This document shows, in pieces, positions 43,874-52,819 of a stretch of DNA of 64,000 bases. Numbering within the stretch: position 1 is the stretch's first letter; each line of letters begins with the position of its first letter. A program made the translations under genes and the position numbers. The notes under the pieces are model-generated. The model ran no database searches. It saw only the letters and a list, made by a program, of their open reading frames with translations, and was not told where the DNA came from. The DNA comes from CAYNNQ01 sp051748085 (GTDB lineage: Bacteria; Desulfobacterota; Desulfovibrionia; Desulfovibrionales; Desulfonatronovibrionaceae): NCBI GenBank assembly GCA_051748085.1, contig JBNJHA010000002.1, positions 25,312 to 89,311 of the forward strand, written 5' to 3'.

Positions 43874-43969
43874 AACAGGTACTCCGGTTGTTTAAAAACA
43901 TTATAATAATCTTGAGTTGCACGGAACAAAACATAAACGGACAAAAACCAAATGGCAAGGACATAAAAA

Positions 43970-44827
43970 ATGAATGTTAAAAACAGAGGGCTGGGAAGAG
44001 GATTATCGGCGCTCATTGACAACAAGGAAGACACACAGCGGAATGTTTCCGGAAGTACACTTTATATAGGCACCGACAAAATCAGCCCAAGTCCATATCA
44101 GCCAAGAAAAAATTTTGATAAACAGAAAATCGAGGAATTATCAGATTCCATTCGGGCCAACGGACTGATCCAACCCCTGGTCGTTCGACCGACAAGCGAA
44201 GGTTATGAACTGATCACCGGCGAAAGACGCTGGCGGGCGTGCACAAAAGCAGGTCTGAGCAGAATTCCGGTTATTGTCCGCGACATTGACAACAGTACTG
44301 CCATGGCCCTGGCAATGATCGAGAACCTGCAGCGTGAAGATCTGAATCCCATGGAAAAAGCCCTGGGCATGGACCGTTTACGTTCGGAAGCCAATCTGGG
44401 ACAGGAAAATATCGCAAAAGAACTGGGCATAAGCAGGGCCCAGGTGGCAAACACACTGCGTTTGCTCAAGCTTCCGCAACAGATCCAGAATATGCTTGCC
44501 GATGCAAAAATAACTTCCGGTCATGCCCGAACGCTGCTCGCCCTGGATGAACACGGAGAGATGATCCAGGCCGCGCAGCAGATCATCCAAAAAAATCTAA
44601 ACGTGCGCCAGACGGAAAAAATGGTTCAGAACTGGGGGAAAAAGACCAGCAAAAAAGGAGAAACTGACAAAGACCTGCAGGAAAAAGTACAGGGTAAAAT
44701 AACACACAGACTGGGCAAAAAAATAAAGATAAATTTCAGCGGAAACGCAAGCCGGGGAAAAATTACTCTCCAATACAAAAACGCTCAGGATCTGGACAAA
44801 ATAATCTCGCTCATGGAAACGGAATAA
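43970..44827 (+). CDS. parB: Chromosome-partitioning protein ParB/Spo0J
   Basis: 285 residues. The conserved start NRGLGRGLSALID, then the CTPase/nuclease-like N-domain (SPYQPRKNFD, LITGERRWRACTKAG; the GERRxRA box is the CTP-binding motif), the HTH (ENIAKELGISRAQVANTLRLLKLP), and a C-terminal dimerisation domain. The parS palindrome lies 1.5 kb upstream. It has its own promoter region of about 96 bases. Confidence 0.96.
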   Translation: MNVKNRGLGRGLSALIDNKEDTQRNVSGSTLYIGTDKISPSPYQPRKNFDKQKIEELSDSIRANGLIQPLVVRPTSEGYELITGERRWRACTKAGLSRIPVIVRDIDNSTAMALAMIENLQREDLNPMEKALGMDRLRSEANLGQENIAKELGISRAQVANTLRLLKLPQQIQNMLADAKITSGHARTLLALDEHGEMIQAAQQIIQKNLNVRQTEKMVQNWGKKTSKKGETDKDLQEKVQGKITHRLGKKIKINFSGNASRGKITLQYKNAQDLDKIISLMETE

Positions 44828-44880
44828 AACTTTCAACCTCCACCACTTACTGATTTCAAAAAAACCAGACTGAAAAATAA

Positions 44881-45861
44881 ATGCAAGAAAAAATAATAGA
44901 CTCACTTTCTCAGATCAAAAACAATAGGGTTGTTATTGTCGGCGACATGATGCTGGACAAATATCAATGGGGCGAAGTGGAGAGAATCTCCCCGGAAGCA
45001 CCTGTACCGGTGGTGCGCATTGAGAAAGAAGATCATTATCTGGGAGGAGCCGGAAATGTAGCCAGGAACATAAAGTCCCTGGGCGGCGATCCTTATCTGA
45101 TCGGAATATGCGGGCAGGATCAGGCCGGGCACGAAATCCGGAACCTTTTGAAAAAAGAAGGTATCGAACATACGTTGTTCACATCCAAAGAACGCAAGAC
45201 CACGGAAAAAATCAGGATTATCGCCCGGAACCAGCAAGTAGTCAGAGTGGACATAGATCCGACTTCAAAAATCACTTCCGAACAGGAAAACCTGCTCTTG
45301 AAGGTCGCCATCGAATCAATCGAGGATAACTATGTTATTGCTTCCGACTACGGCAAGGGAGTAATCGGCAAAAAAACCCTGCAGGAATTAACCAGGAAAT
45401 TCAAGGTCATCCTGGACCCGAAAACTGTAAATAAAAATATCTACCGGAATCTCTTTTTGATGACCCCGAACACGGTTGAAGCCGGAGAATTGATCGGAAT
45501 CGAACTGACGGACCGACAAAGCATTATTCAGGCCGGGAAAAAACTGCAAGCCAAATATAAATTGCAGAATCTGGTTATAACCATGGGCGGAAACGGTATG
45601 GCCGTGTTTGAGCAACAAGAGATATGGCACATCCCGACCCTGGCCCAGAAAGTTTTTGATGTTACCGGGGCCGGAGATACAGTAATCGGGACAATGGCCC
45701 TTTCCCTGCAGGCGGGCAACGATTTATTAAGCAGTTGTCAACTGGCAAACGCGGCCGCAGGGCATGTCGTGGCCCAGGTAGGAACAGCCGCTGCGGGCAT
45801 AGCGGATATCAGAGCGATGCTGGACGAGCAAAGCAAATGGCAATGCGAACAGTGGAGGTAA
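44881..45861 (+). CDS. Heptose-7-phosphate kinase (HldE domain I / RfaE1)
   Basis: 326 residues of the PfkB fold: VVIVGDMMLDKYQWGEVERISPEAPVPVV is the RfaE N-terminal signature, with GGAGNVARNIKSLGG, YGKGVI and DVTGAGDTVIGTM (catalytic Asp). The C-terminal nucleotidyltransferase domain found in bifunctional HldE is absent, so the adenylyltransferase must be encoded elsewhere (hldC type). It makes ADP-heptose precursors for LPS inner core, in line with kdsD in this window. Confidence 0.9.
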   Translation: MQEKIIDSLSQIKNNRVVIVGDMMLDKYQWGEVERISPEAPVPVVRIEKEDHYLGGAGNVARNIKSLGGDPYLIGICGQDQAGHEIRNLLKKEGIEHTLFTSKERKTTEKIRIIARNQQVVRVDIDPTSKITSEQENLLLKVAIESIEDNYVIASDYGKGVIGKKTLQELTRKFKVILDPKTVNKNIYRNLFLMTPNTVEAGELIGIELTDRQSIIQAGKKLQAKYKLQNLVITMGGNGMAVFEQQEIWHIPTLAQKVFDVTGAGDTVIGTMALSLQAGNDLLSSCQLANAAAGHVVAQVGTAAAGIADIRAMLDEQSKWQCEQWR

Positions 45862-45891
45862 ACAAAAAAGACAGCGGATAAAAAAATTCGC

Positions 45892-46449
45892 TTATGAGTC
45901 AGAGTCGTCTGAACAATTTCCAGAGCAACATCCGTCGGAAAGGGAAAAAAAAGCATGCACCAATTTCCTGGCCTGCGCCCTCTTTTTTTCATCAAATTCC
46001 GGGACGGGATTTTCATGCAGCATTTCGCACAACCTGTCGTAATCAGGAAGCGCTGCAAATCCCTCATCCAGACGTTTTCCATCCGAGGTGCGCATCAACA
46101 CGCCCTCATGGGTATCGGTAACAAAAACAAAAGCGGGCGGGATTGGAGCAAAAATTCGGGCAGCTGCCAGATACTGCTGCAAATAAGATGCAACAGCCCC
46201 GGAACAGAAAGCAACCAGGATAGCCGGGCGCCGGGCACAATGAACAAGAAAATCTATTTTATATTCAACTTCAAGGCCGTTGATTTCAAACTTTAGGGGT
46301 ACCTTGGTGGAGATAACATCCCTTGGATACGATTTATCCTCAACCAGCAGCCGGGCAATACCCTGGCGCAGATCTTCGTATGTTGTATCCTCTATTTCCT
46401 CTCCGGAAATGTAATCGGTAATTACCTGTTGTAAACTTGTTTCGTGCAT
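45892..46449 (-). CDS. HsdR N-terminal-like (type I restriction endonuclease fold) protein
   Basis: 185 residues. The pattern ARLLVEDKSYPRDVISTKVPLKFEINGLEVEYKIDFLVH ... PAILVAFCSG resembles the HSDR_N domain, with a nuclease-like D ... (E/C)xK arrangement. The expected PD-(D/E)xK acid/lysine pair appears altered (VAFCSG in place of a VExK-like strand), so activity is doubtful. No methylase or specificity subunit is nearby. Such stand-alone genes are common in Desulfovibrio-like genomes. The C-terminus is Cys/Asp/Ser rich. Confidence 0.65.
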   Translation of the reverse strand: MHETSLQQVITDYISGEEIEDTTYEDLRQGIARLLVEDKSYPRDVISTKVPLKFEINGLEVEYKIDFLVHCARRPAILVAFCSGAVASYLQQYLAAARIFAPIPPAFVFVTDTHEGVLMRTSDGKRLDEGFAALPDYDRLCEMLHENPVPEFDEKKRAQARKLVHAFFSLSDGCCSGNCSDDSDS

Positions 46450-46518
46450 GATTACAAAAATTGTTAAAATTCAGAAAATTGATTTAGAGAAAAAAATATT
46501 ATCCACAACTATTCTATA

Positions 46519-46575
46519 TCAGTCGAGTAACTATTCAACACACGCAAAAAATTTGGTAAACAAATACTCAGTCGA
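46519..46575 (+). repeat. 41-bp dispersed repeat, copy 2, with perfect 8-bp flanking repeats
   Basis: The repeat body (46527-46567) starts GTAACTATTCAACACACG and ends TTTGGTAAACAAATAC. It is bracketed by TCAGTCGA at 46519-46526 and at 46568-46575. The right octamer contains the feoA stop codon, so insertion occurred exactly at the gene end without damaging it. The structure looks like a tiny insertion with target duplication. Confidence 0.75.
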
Positions 46576-46801
46576 CAGAATACGCAAGGATTTTTTCTGC
46601 CATGCCATTTCCCAAAACCATGTCTGCTCCGCGCACTTTAATCCGCAATGGTCCCCGCGCGGTGCAATTAACCTCAACCTCGGTACCGGGAATAAGGCCA
46701 AGTGAACATAACCTGCAGCGAGCCTTTCCGCCGGCATCAAATGCCGCAATCCTGACTCTTGATCCACAGGGAAATTCTGTTATGGGTTTTGGTATCATCA
46801 A
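46568..46801 (-). CDS. feoA: FeoA-domain protein
   Basis: 77 residues with the SH3-like FeoA fold: IAAFDAGGKARCRLCSLGLIPGTEVEV, then GPLRIKVRGADMVLGNGMAEKI. FeoA assists the ferrous-iron transporter FeoB; in sulfate reducers several stand-alone FeoA genes exist. No feoB is adjacent. The start is ATG at 46801 or the next codon. The stop lies in the octamer flanking repeat copy 2. Confidence 0.88.
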   Translation of the reverse strand: MMIPKPITEFPCGSRVRIAAFDAGGKARCRLCSLGLIPGTEVEVNCTARGPLRIKVRGADMVLGNGMAEKILAYSVD

Positions 46802-46878
46802 TTTATCCCCCCTAACTTTAAATACTAAGGTTGCGCATTGACCATGTCAAGGAAGAGAACTAAAAGGAAAAACCCGGA

Positions 46879-47211
46879 ATGGATATTGAAAAATTTCTTG
46901 CTGAACAAAATCTTGTGCGGCTGATCAATCTGCCTGAGGGGCTGCGTAAAAAAATTTTTGCCAGCAACAAACTTTCCCGGGACGAAAAATTTATCATGGC
47001 CAACTTATATCTCCTCGATGCCTACAAAAAAATAGACAGGCACATGGAGTTGCTTCCGGCAATGACCAACATGCGGCCAGACGAAATCAAGAAAAACCTT
47101 CAAGCTTTGGCCAGAAACAAGCTGATTGTATACAATCAGCAACAAATAAAAATAAAAACCAGACCAATGGATTACCAACAATGCCTGCCAGAAAAGACAT
47201 CAAAAAAATAA
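46879..47211 (+). CDS. Small unknown helical protein upstream of carB
   Basis: 110 residues, mostly charged helix. The second half (MTNMRPDEIKKNLQALARNKLIVYNQQQIKI) reads like the recognition part and wing of a winged-helix domain, which would make it a possible DNA-binding protein, but I recognise no family. It overlaps the carB start by 31 bases, implying coupled translation. This raises the possibility of a role in pyrimidine or arginine control. Confidence 0.65.
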   Translation: MDIEKFLAEQNLVRLINLPEGLRKKIFASNKLSRDEKFIMANLYLLDAYKKIDRHMELLPAMTNMRPDEIKKNLQALARNKLIVYNQQQIKIKTRPMDYQQCLPEKTSKK

Positions 47212-50200
47212 TGCTCATCGGGTCCGGTCCGATAATTATCGGACAGGCCTGCGAATTCGACTACTCCGGAACACAAGCACTAAAAGCGCTTAAGGAGGAA
47301 GGATACAAGGTTGTACTGGTAAACTCCAACCCGGCAACCATCATGACCGATCCTGAACTTGCCGAAAGTACTTATGTCGAGCCTCTCGACCCCGAAACAG
47401 TCGCCGCCGTGATCCGCAAGGAACGGCCGGACGCACTGCTGCCGACTCTCGGAGGACAGACAGGACTGAACACCGCCATTGCCGTAGCCGAGCAGGGCGT
47501 ACTGGAAGAGTGCGGAGTTGAACTTATCGGAGCTTCCATCGAAGTAATCAAGAAGGCGGAAAGCAGGGAACTGTTCCGGAAAGCAATGGATAACATCGGC
47601 CTGAAAGTGCCCAAAAGCGCCATCGCCAGGAATGCCGACGACGTCAGGGCTCTGGCCGAAAAAATTCCCTTTCCGATTATCATAAGGCCGGCCTACACAC
47701 TGGGAGGCACGGGCGGAGGTGTAGCCTACAACCTGGAGGATTTGGAAAAAATATCCGCGAACGGACTGGCCGCGAGCATAACGAACGAAATCATGCTCGA
47801 GGAATCCGTCCTGGGCTGGAAGGAATACGAACTGGAAGTCATGCGCGACCACAATGACAATTGTGTTATTATCTGCTCCATTGAGAATCTTGACGCCATG
47901 GGTGTGCACACCGGAGATTCAATCACTGTCGCCCCGACCCAGACATTGTCCGACGCTGAATATCAGCAGATGCGCAATGCATCCATCGACATAATGCGGG
48001 AGATAGGCGTGGAGACGGGGGGATCGAACGTCCAATTCGCCATCAACCCGCAAAACGGGGAAATGGTGGTTATTGAAATGAACCCGCGGGTTTCCAGATC
48101 TTCCGCATTGGCTTCCAAGGCAACAGGCTTTCCCATAGCCAAAATCGCAGCAAAACTGGCCGTGGGCTATACTCTGGACGAAATTCCAAATGACATCACC
48201 CGGGAAACCATGGCTTCGTTTGAGCCGACAATCGATTACTGCGTGGTAAAAATCCCCAGATTCACCTTTGAAAAATTCGCAAAAACCAAGGATGAATTGA
48301 CAACCACGATGAAAAGCGTCGGGGAGACCATGGCGATTGGACGCAATTTCAAGGAGGCTCTGCAAAAAGGTCTGCGTTCCCTGGAGATAAATCAGCCCGG
48401 ACTGGGGCGCAATTTTCAGGACCAGGAGATAACGCCGGAATCAATAAAAGAAAAATTGCGCACACCAAACTCCAACCGCATTCTCCATCTACGGCACGCA
48501 ATAAAAAATCGGTTTGAAACACAGGAAATACACGCGATTACTGGCATCGATCCCTGGTTTATCGATCAAATAAAGGAAATTGTTCAGCTTGAAGACGAGC
48601 TAAAAAAATTCAGCCTGAAAGAAAACATCACCCAGGAAAACAAAAAAATGCCCGAGATTCTGGACCGGGCCAAAAGATTCGGATTCTCGGACAAGCAACT
48701 GGCAACACTGTGGAAAAAAGAAGAAACAGATATTCGATGCCTGCGGGAAAAATGCGCCATACTGCCCACATATTACCTTGTTGACACCTGCGCCGCTGAA
48801 TTTGAGGCATATACACCCTATTTTTACTCCACTTATGAAAAAGGAACAGAAAAAGAACCACAAGAAGGGACAAAAATAATGATCCTGGGCGGCGGACCGA
48901 ACAGGATCGGACAGGGAATCGAATTCGACTACTGTTGCGTCCACGCCGCCTACGCTCTGCATGGATTGAAGGCCCAATCAATCATGGTCAACTCAAACCC
49001 GGAAACGGTAAGCACCGACTACGATACCTCAGACAAATTGTACTTTGAGCCGCTGACTTTTGAAGACGTGATGAACATCATTGACCGCGAAAGCCCCGAA
49101 GGGGTCATTATCCAATTCGGCGGGCAAACGCCACTTAACCTTGCGGTTCCCCTTTTACGGGCCGGAGTAAAGATCCTGGGTACCTCACCGGACAGTATCG
49201 ACCGGGCCGAGGACCGGGAAAGATTCCAAAGCATGCTGAACAAGCTGGGCTTGAAACAGCCGGAAAACGGTACGGCCATGTCCTATGAACAGGCACATGA
49301 CATTGCCGAGCGCATCGGCTATCCGGTCGTGGTCAGACCGTCCTATGTACTCGGCGGACGAGCCATGGAGATAGTCTATGACGAAAAGGATCTGACCAAC
49401 TATTTTCGGGAAGCCGCATATGTATCGCCCGACTACCCCATACTCATAGACAAATTTCTGAAAAACGCGGTGGAAATAGACGTGGACGCTTTAAGCGACG
49501 GCCAAGAAACATACGTGGCCGGAATAATGGAGCATATCGAAGAAGCCGGCATACACTCCGGAGACTCGGCCTGTGTCCTGCCGCCGCATACAGTAAAAGC
49601 CGAAACCATCCAGGAAATTCAAAGGCAGACAAAGGCCCTGGCCGAGGAACTGCAAGTAATCGGGTTGATGAACATTCAGTTCGCCGTAAAAGAAAAAGAC
49701 ATTTACATTTTGGAAGTCAATCCGCGCGCATCACGCACGGTTCCTTTTGTGAGCAAGGCGACCGGAGTTCCTCTGGCCAAGCTGGCCACCCGGATCATGC
49801 TCGGAGAAAGCCTGGAGCAGGTTGACCCGTGGTCCCAGCGCAAAGGCGGATACTACGCGGTAAAAGAAGCCGTGCTCCCGTTCAACAGGTTTCCCGGTGT
49901 GGATGTTTTACTCGGTCCGGAAATGAAATCCACGGGAGAGGTCATGGGCATTGACCAGAACGTCGGCATGGCCTTTTTGAAAAGCCAGCTGGGGGCCGGA
50001 TTGAAGTTGCCGGAGTCAGGAACCATATTCCTGTCCGTCAACGATCAGGACAAGAAAAGATGCGCCAGATTGGCCCAGATCTTCAACAGCCTGGGCTTTC
50101 ACATCATCGCCACCAGGGGCACGGCAGATTTCCTGAAAAAAAGTGATGTCCACGCCCAGGCAGTAAACAAGGTTTATGAAGGACGCCCAAATGTAATTGA

Positions 50201-50414
50201 CTACATTAAAAATAAAAAAATAGATCTGGTCATAAACACCTCTTCCGGAAAAAGGGAAGTACAGGATTCCTCATCGCTGCGGCAGGCGGCCGTGTTGTAC
50301 AATATACCGTACACGACCACCATGGCCGGAGCGGAAGCCATTGTCATGGCCATTAAGGAAAAAACAGGATGCGGACTGAATGTAAAAAGTCTGCAGGAAT
50401 TCTATAAGCAATAA
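47181..50414 (+). CDS. carB: Carbamoyl-phosphate synthase large subunit
   Basis: 1077 residues, two homologous halves each with an ATP-grasp domain. Half 1: KKIMLIGSGPIIIGQACEFDYSGTQA, RPAYTLGGTGGG and EMNPRVSRSSALASKATG. Half 2 repeats these: GGGPNRIGQGIEFDYCCVHAA, RPSYVLGGRAMEIVYDE and EVNPRASRTVPFVSKATGVPL. The MGS-like allosteric domain (from about 940) ends the protein. It makes carbamoyl phosphate for pyrimidine and arginine. carA is not adjacent. It overlaps the preceding gene by 31 bases. Confidence 0.97.
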   Translation: MPARKDIKKIMLIGSGPIIIGQACEFDYSGTQALKALKEEGYKVVLVNSNPATIMTDPELAESTYVEPLDPETVAAVIRKERPDALLPTLGGQTGLNTAIAVAEQGVLEECGVELIGASIEVIKKAESRELFRKAMDNIGLKVPKSAIARNADDVRALAEKIPFPIIIRPAYTLGGTGGGVAYNLEDLEKISANGLAASITNEIMLEESVLGWKEYELEVMRDHNDNCVIICSIENLDAMGVHTGDSITVAPTQTLSDAEYQQMRNASIDIMREIGVETGGSNVQFAINPQNGEMVVIEMNPRVSRSSALASKATGFPIAKIAAKLAVGYTLDEIPNDITRETMASFEPTIDYCVVKIPRFTFEKFAKTKDELTTTMKSVGETMAIGRNFKEALQKGLRSLEINQPGLGRNFQDQEITPESIKEKLRTPNSNRILHLRHAIKNRFETQEIHAITGIDPWFIDQIKEIVQLEDELKKFSLKENITQENKKMPEILDRAKRFGFSDKQLATLWKKEETDIRCLREKCAILPTYYLVDTCAAEFEAYTPYFYSTYEKGTEKEPQEGTKIMILGGGPNRIGQGIEFDYCCVHAAYALHGLKAQSIMVNSNPETVSTDYDTSDKLYFEPLTFEDVMNIIDRESPEGVIIQFGGQTPLNLAVPLLRAGVKILGTSPDSIDRAEDRERFQSMLNKLGLKQPENGTAMSYEQAHDIAERIGYPVVVRPSYVLGGRAMEIVYDEKDLTNYFREAAYVSPDYPILIDKFLKNAVEIDVDALSDGQETYVAGIMEHIEEAGIHSGDSACVLPPHTVKAETIQEIQRQTKALAEELQVIGLMNIQFAVKEKDIYILEVNPRASRTVPFVSKATGVPLAKLATRIMLGESLEQVDPWSQRKGGYYAVKEAVLPFNRFPGVDVLLGPEMKSTGEVMGIDQNVGMAFLKSQLGAGLKLPESGTIFLSVNDQDKKRCARLAQIFNSLGFHIIATRGTADFLKKSDVHAQAVNKVYEGRPNVIDYIKNKKIDLVINTSSGKREVQDSSSLRQAAVLYNIPYTTTMAGAEAIVMAIKEKTGCGLNVKSLQEFYKQ

Positions 50415-50423
50415 AGGTATGGC

Positions 50424-51821
50424 ATGAAAAAAGAATTTTGCGGGCTGTTCGGCATAGACAGCCACCCGGAAGCGGCAAGAATGTCCTACTTCGGGTTGTA
50501 CGCCCTGCAGCACAGGGGGCAGGAAAGCGCGGGAATTGTTACCTGGGACGGAGAAGCACTGCGGGAGCAGCGCGGCATGGGACTTGTGGCCGACGTATTT
50601 TCCGAAGACCATCTCGGCCGCCAGCTCAAAGGCTCGACCGCGATCGGACATATTCGCTATTCAACCACCGGGGCTTCACTGCTTCGAAACGCTCAACCGT
50701 TCATGGTCCGCTTCAAGAACACTCAACTGGCCATCGGACACAATGGCAATCTGGTCAACACATGGGAACTCCGGCAGGAACTGGAGGAAAGCGGGTCAAT
50801 ATTTCAAACGACCATGGACAGCGAAGTGATCATGCATTTAATGGCTGCCAACCTGAACGGAAACAATGATATAGAGGGCGCCTTATGCAAGGCTCTGCAA
50901 AAAGTCAAAGGCGCGTACAGTCTGGTAATGATGGTCAACAACAAACTGATCGGAGTCCGGGATCCAAACGGCTTCCGTCCGCTTTCCCTGGGCCGGGTAA
51001 ACGACGCCTATGTTCTGGCTTCGGAATCATGCGCCTTTGATCTGCTGGAAGCGGAATACTTGAGAAGCTTGCGCCCCGGCGAAATGGTGGCCATTGAAAA
51101 CGGCAAATTGACTTCCAGATATTTTGCTCAGGAACAAAAAACTACCTCCTGCGTTTTTGAACTTATTTATTTTGCCCGCCCGGATTCAATAGTCTTTGAT
51201 GAAACTGTATATACGGCCCGAAAAAAAATGGGAAAGATTTTGGCCAGGGAGGCACCGGTTGAAGCGGACATGGTCATGCCCTTTCCGGATTCGGGTGTAT
51301 ACGCCGCTGTCGGCTACGCCCGAGAGTCGAATATTCCATTTGAAATGGCTATGATTCGCAACCATTATGTAGGACGGACTTTTATTCAGCCTTCACAGGA
51401 CATGCGTGATTTCGGAGTAAGGGTGAAGCTGAATCCGGTGGCCGAAATGATAAAAAACAAGAGAATAATCATTATTGAGGATTCTATCGTCCGGGGAACG
51501 ACAATAAGAACCAGGGTCAAAAAATTACGGGAAATGGGAGCCAGGGAAATACACATGCGTGTCAGCTGTCCTCCTATCCGCTATCCATGTTACTACGGGA
51601 TCGATTTCTCCTCCAAAGGAGAGCTTATCGCCGCAAATCACGATACCCAGGACATAGCCCGCTTTATCGGCTTGGACTCCCTGCATTATTTGACTATTGC
51701 CGGACTCAAAGAAGCCTTGCATGGCCGGGAGGATTTCTGCTTTGCCTGCTTTAACGGCAATTACCCATTAACCGCCGGAGAGCATTGCGACAAAATGTGC
51801 CTGGAGAATTCCTGCAAATGA
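50424..51821 (+). CDS. purF: Amidophosphoribosyltransferase
   Basis: 465 residues. A class II glutamine amidotransferase: mature N-terminal Cys is Cys6 (MKKEF-CGLFGI), so a 5-residue propeptide is cleaved, as in Bacillus-type PurF. LQHRGQESAG, GHIRYSTTGAS and GHNGNL belong to the glutaminase half. The PRPP loop IIEDSIVRGTTIR lies near 350. C-terminal Cys residues (CFACFNGNYP ... CLENSC) suit the 4Fe-4S form. The stop overlaps the kdsD start (ATGA). Confidence 0.96.
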   Translation: MKKEFCGLFGIDSHPEAARMSYFGLYALQHRGQESAGIVTWDGEALREQRGMGLVADVFSEDHLGRQLKGSTAIGHIRYSTTGASLLRNAQPFMVRFKNTQLAIGHNGNLVNTWELRQELEESGSIFQTTMDSEVIMHLMAANLNGNNDIEGALCKALQKVKGAYSLVMMVNNKLIGVRDPNGFRPLSLGRVNDAYVLASESCAFDLLEAEYLRSLRPGEMVAIENGKLTSRYFAQEQKTTSCVFELIYFARPDSIVFDETVYTARKKMGKILAREAPVEADMVMPFPDSGVYAAVGYARESNIPFEMAMIRNHYVGRTFIQPSQDMRDFGVRVKLNPVAEMIKNKRIIIIEDSIVRGTTIRTRVKKLREMGAREIHMRVSCPPIRYPCYYGIDFSSKGELIAANHDTQDIARFIGLDSLHYLTIAGLKEALHGREDFCFACFNGNYPLTAGEHCDKMCLENSCK

Positions 51822-52819
51822 CAGCACAGCAGAAACAATGGATACAAATAGGCAAAAAAGTCCTGGACATTGAAATTCAGGGCCTTGAAAAGGTTCGCCA
51901 GGATTTGGACTTAAGCTTCGCACAGGCGCTGGAAATACTGGCCGCCTGCACCGGGCGGATTGTGATCACCGGTGTCGGCAAATCCGGACTGGTCGGCCGC
52001 AAAATCGCGGCTACTCTGAGCAGCACGGGAACACCTTCATTTTTTCTGCATCCTGTGGAAGGAGCACACGGAGACCTGGGGATGCTCCGGGCCGAGGATA
52101 TAGTACTCGCAATCTCCAACAGCGGCGAAACCGATGAGCTAAACGCCATTCTGCCGACAGTCCGCAGACTGGGAACCAAAATCATTGCCTTCACCGCGGA
52201 CTTACAGTCCTCTCTGGCCAGAATCTCGGACATTGGAATAAAGATAAAAGTGGATAAAGAGGCATGTCCGCTCGGTATGGCCCCGACCGCGAGCACCACC
52301 GCGTCGCTGGCGGTTGGCGATGCCATAGCCGTAGCCCTGATAACCATCAAGGACTTCAGCAAACAGGACTTTCAAAAGAATCATCCGGGTGGAACGCTTG
52401 GACAAAGACTGGCAATGCAGGTCAAAGACCTCATGCACAACACGGAACTGCCGACCGCGAGCCTGGACAGCCCTTTCAAGGAAGCTCTGGACATTCTGAA
52501 TCAAAGCGGATTAGGCACAGTGCTTATCGTCGACAATGAGCATAAACTGCAAGGCATTCTTACAGACGGCGATGTCCGGCGCATACTCTGCTCGCAAATT
52601 CCGAACCTGGAGCGCCCGGCACATGAGTACATGACGACAAAGCCCACAAAAGTCATTCCGGAGAGCAGCGCAGCCCTGGCCATGGATATCATGGAAGAAA
52701 AGGCGATCACGGTCATTCCAGTGGTTGATGACGGCAATAAACTATGCGGGATCGTGCATATGCATGATCTTCTGGGCAAGGGACGCCTGAAGTTTTCGGA
52801 TGAACACGGGAAAACATAA
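51818..52819 (+). CDS. kdsD: Arabinose-5-phosphate isomerase (SIS + two CBS domains)
   Basis: 333 residues from the ATG at 51818, whose ATGA overlaps the purF stop. The SIS domain contains VITGVGKSGLVGRKIAATLSSTGTPS and LAISNSGETDELN; a C-terminal CBS pair follows from about 205 (VKDLMHNTELP ... TDGDVRRIL ... AHEYMTTKPTKV). It converts ribulose-5-phosphate to arabinose-5-phosphate, the first step to KDO of LPS. It overlaps the next gene by 20 bases. Confidence 0.93.
   Translation: MTAQQKQWIQIGKKVLDIEIQGLEKVRQDLDLSFAQALEILAACTGRIVITGVGKSGLVGRKIAATLSSTGTPSFFLHPVEGAHGDLGMLRAEDIVLAISNSGETDELNAILPTVRRLGTKIIAFTADLQSSLARISDIGIKIKVDKEACPLGMAPTASTTASLAVGDAIAVALITIKDFSKQDFQKNHPGGTLGQRLAMQVKDLMHNTELPTASLDSPFKEALDILNQSGLGTVLIVDNEHKLQGILTDGDVRRILCSQIPNLERPAHEYMTTKPTKVIPESSAALAMDIMEEKAITVIPVVDDGNKLCGIVHMHDLLGKGRLKFSDEHGKT

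Noticed and set aside
45892..46449. A restriction-modification system
   Set aside because: Only an HsdR_N-like domain is present, with doubtful catalytic residues, and there is no methylase or specificity gene.
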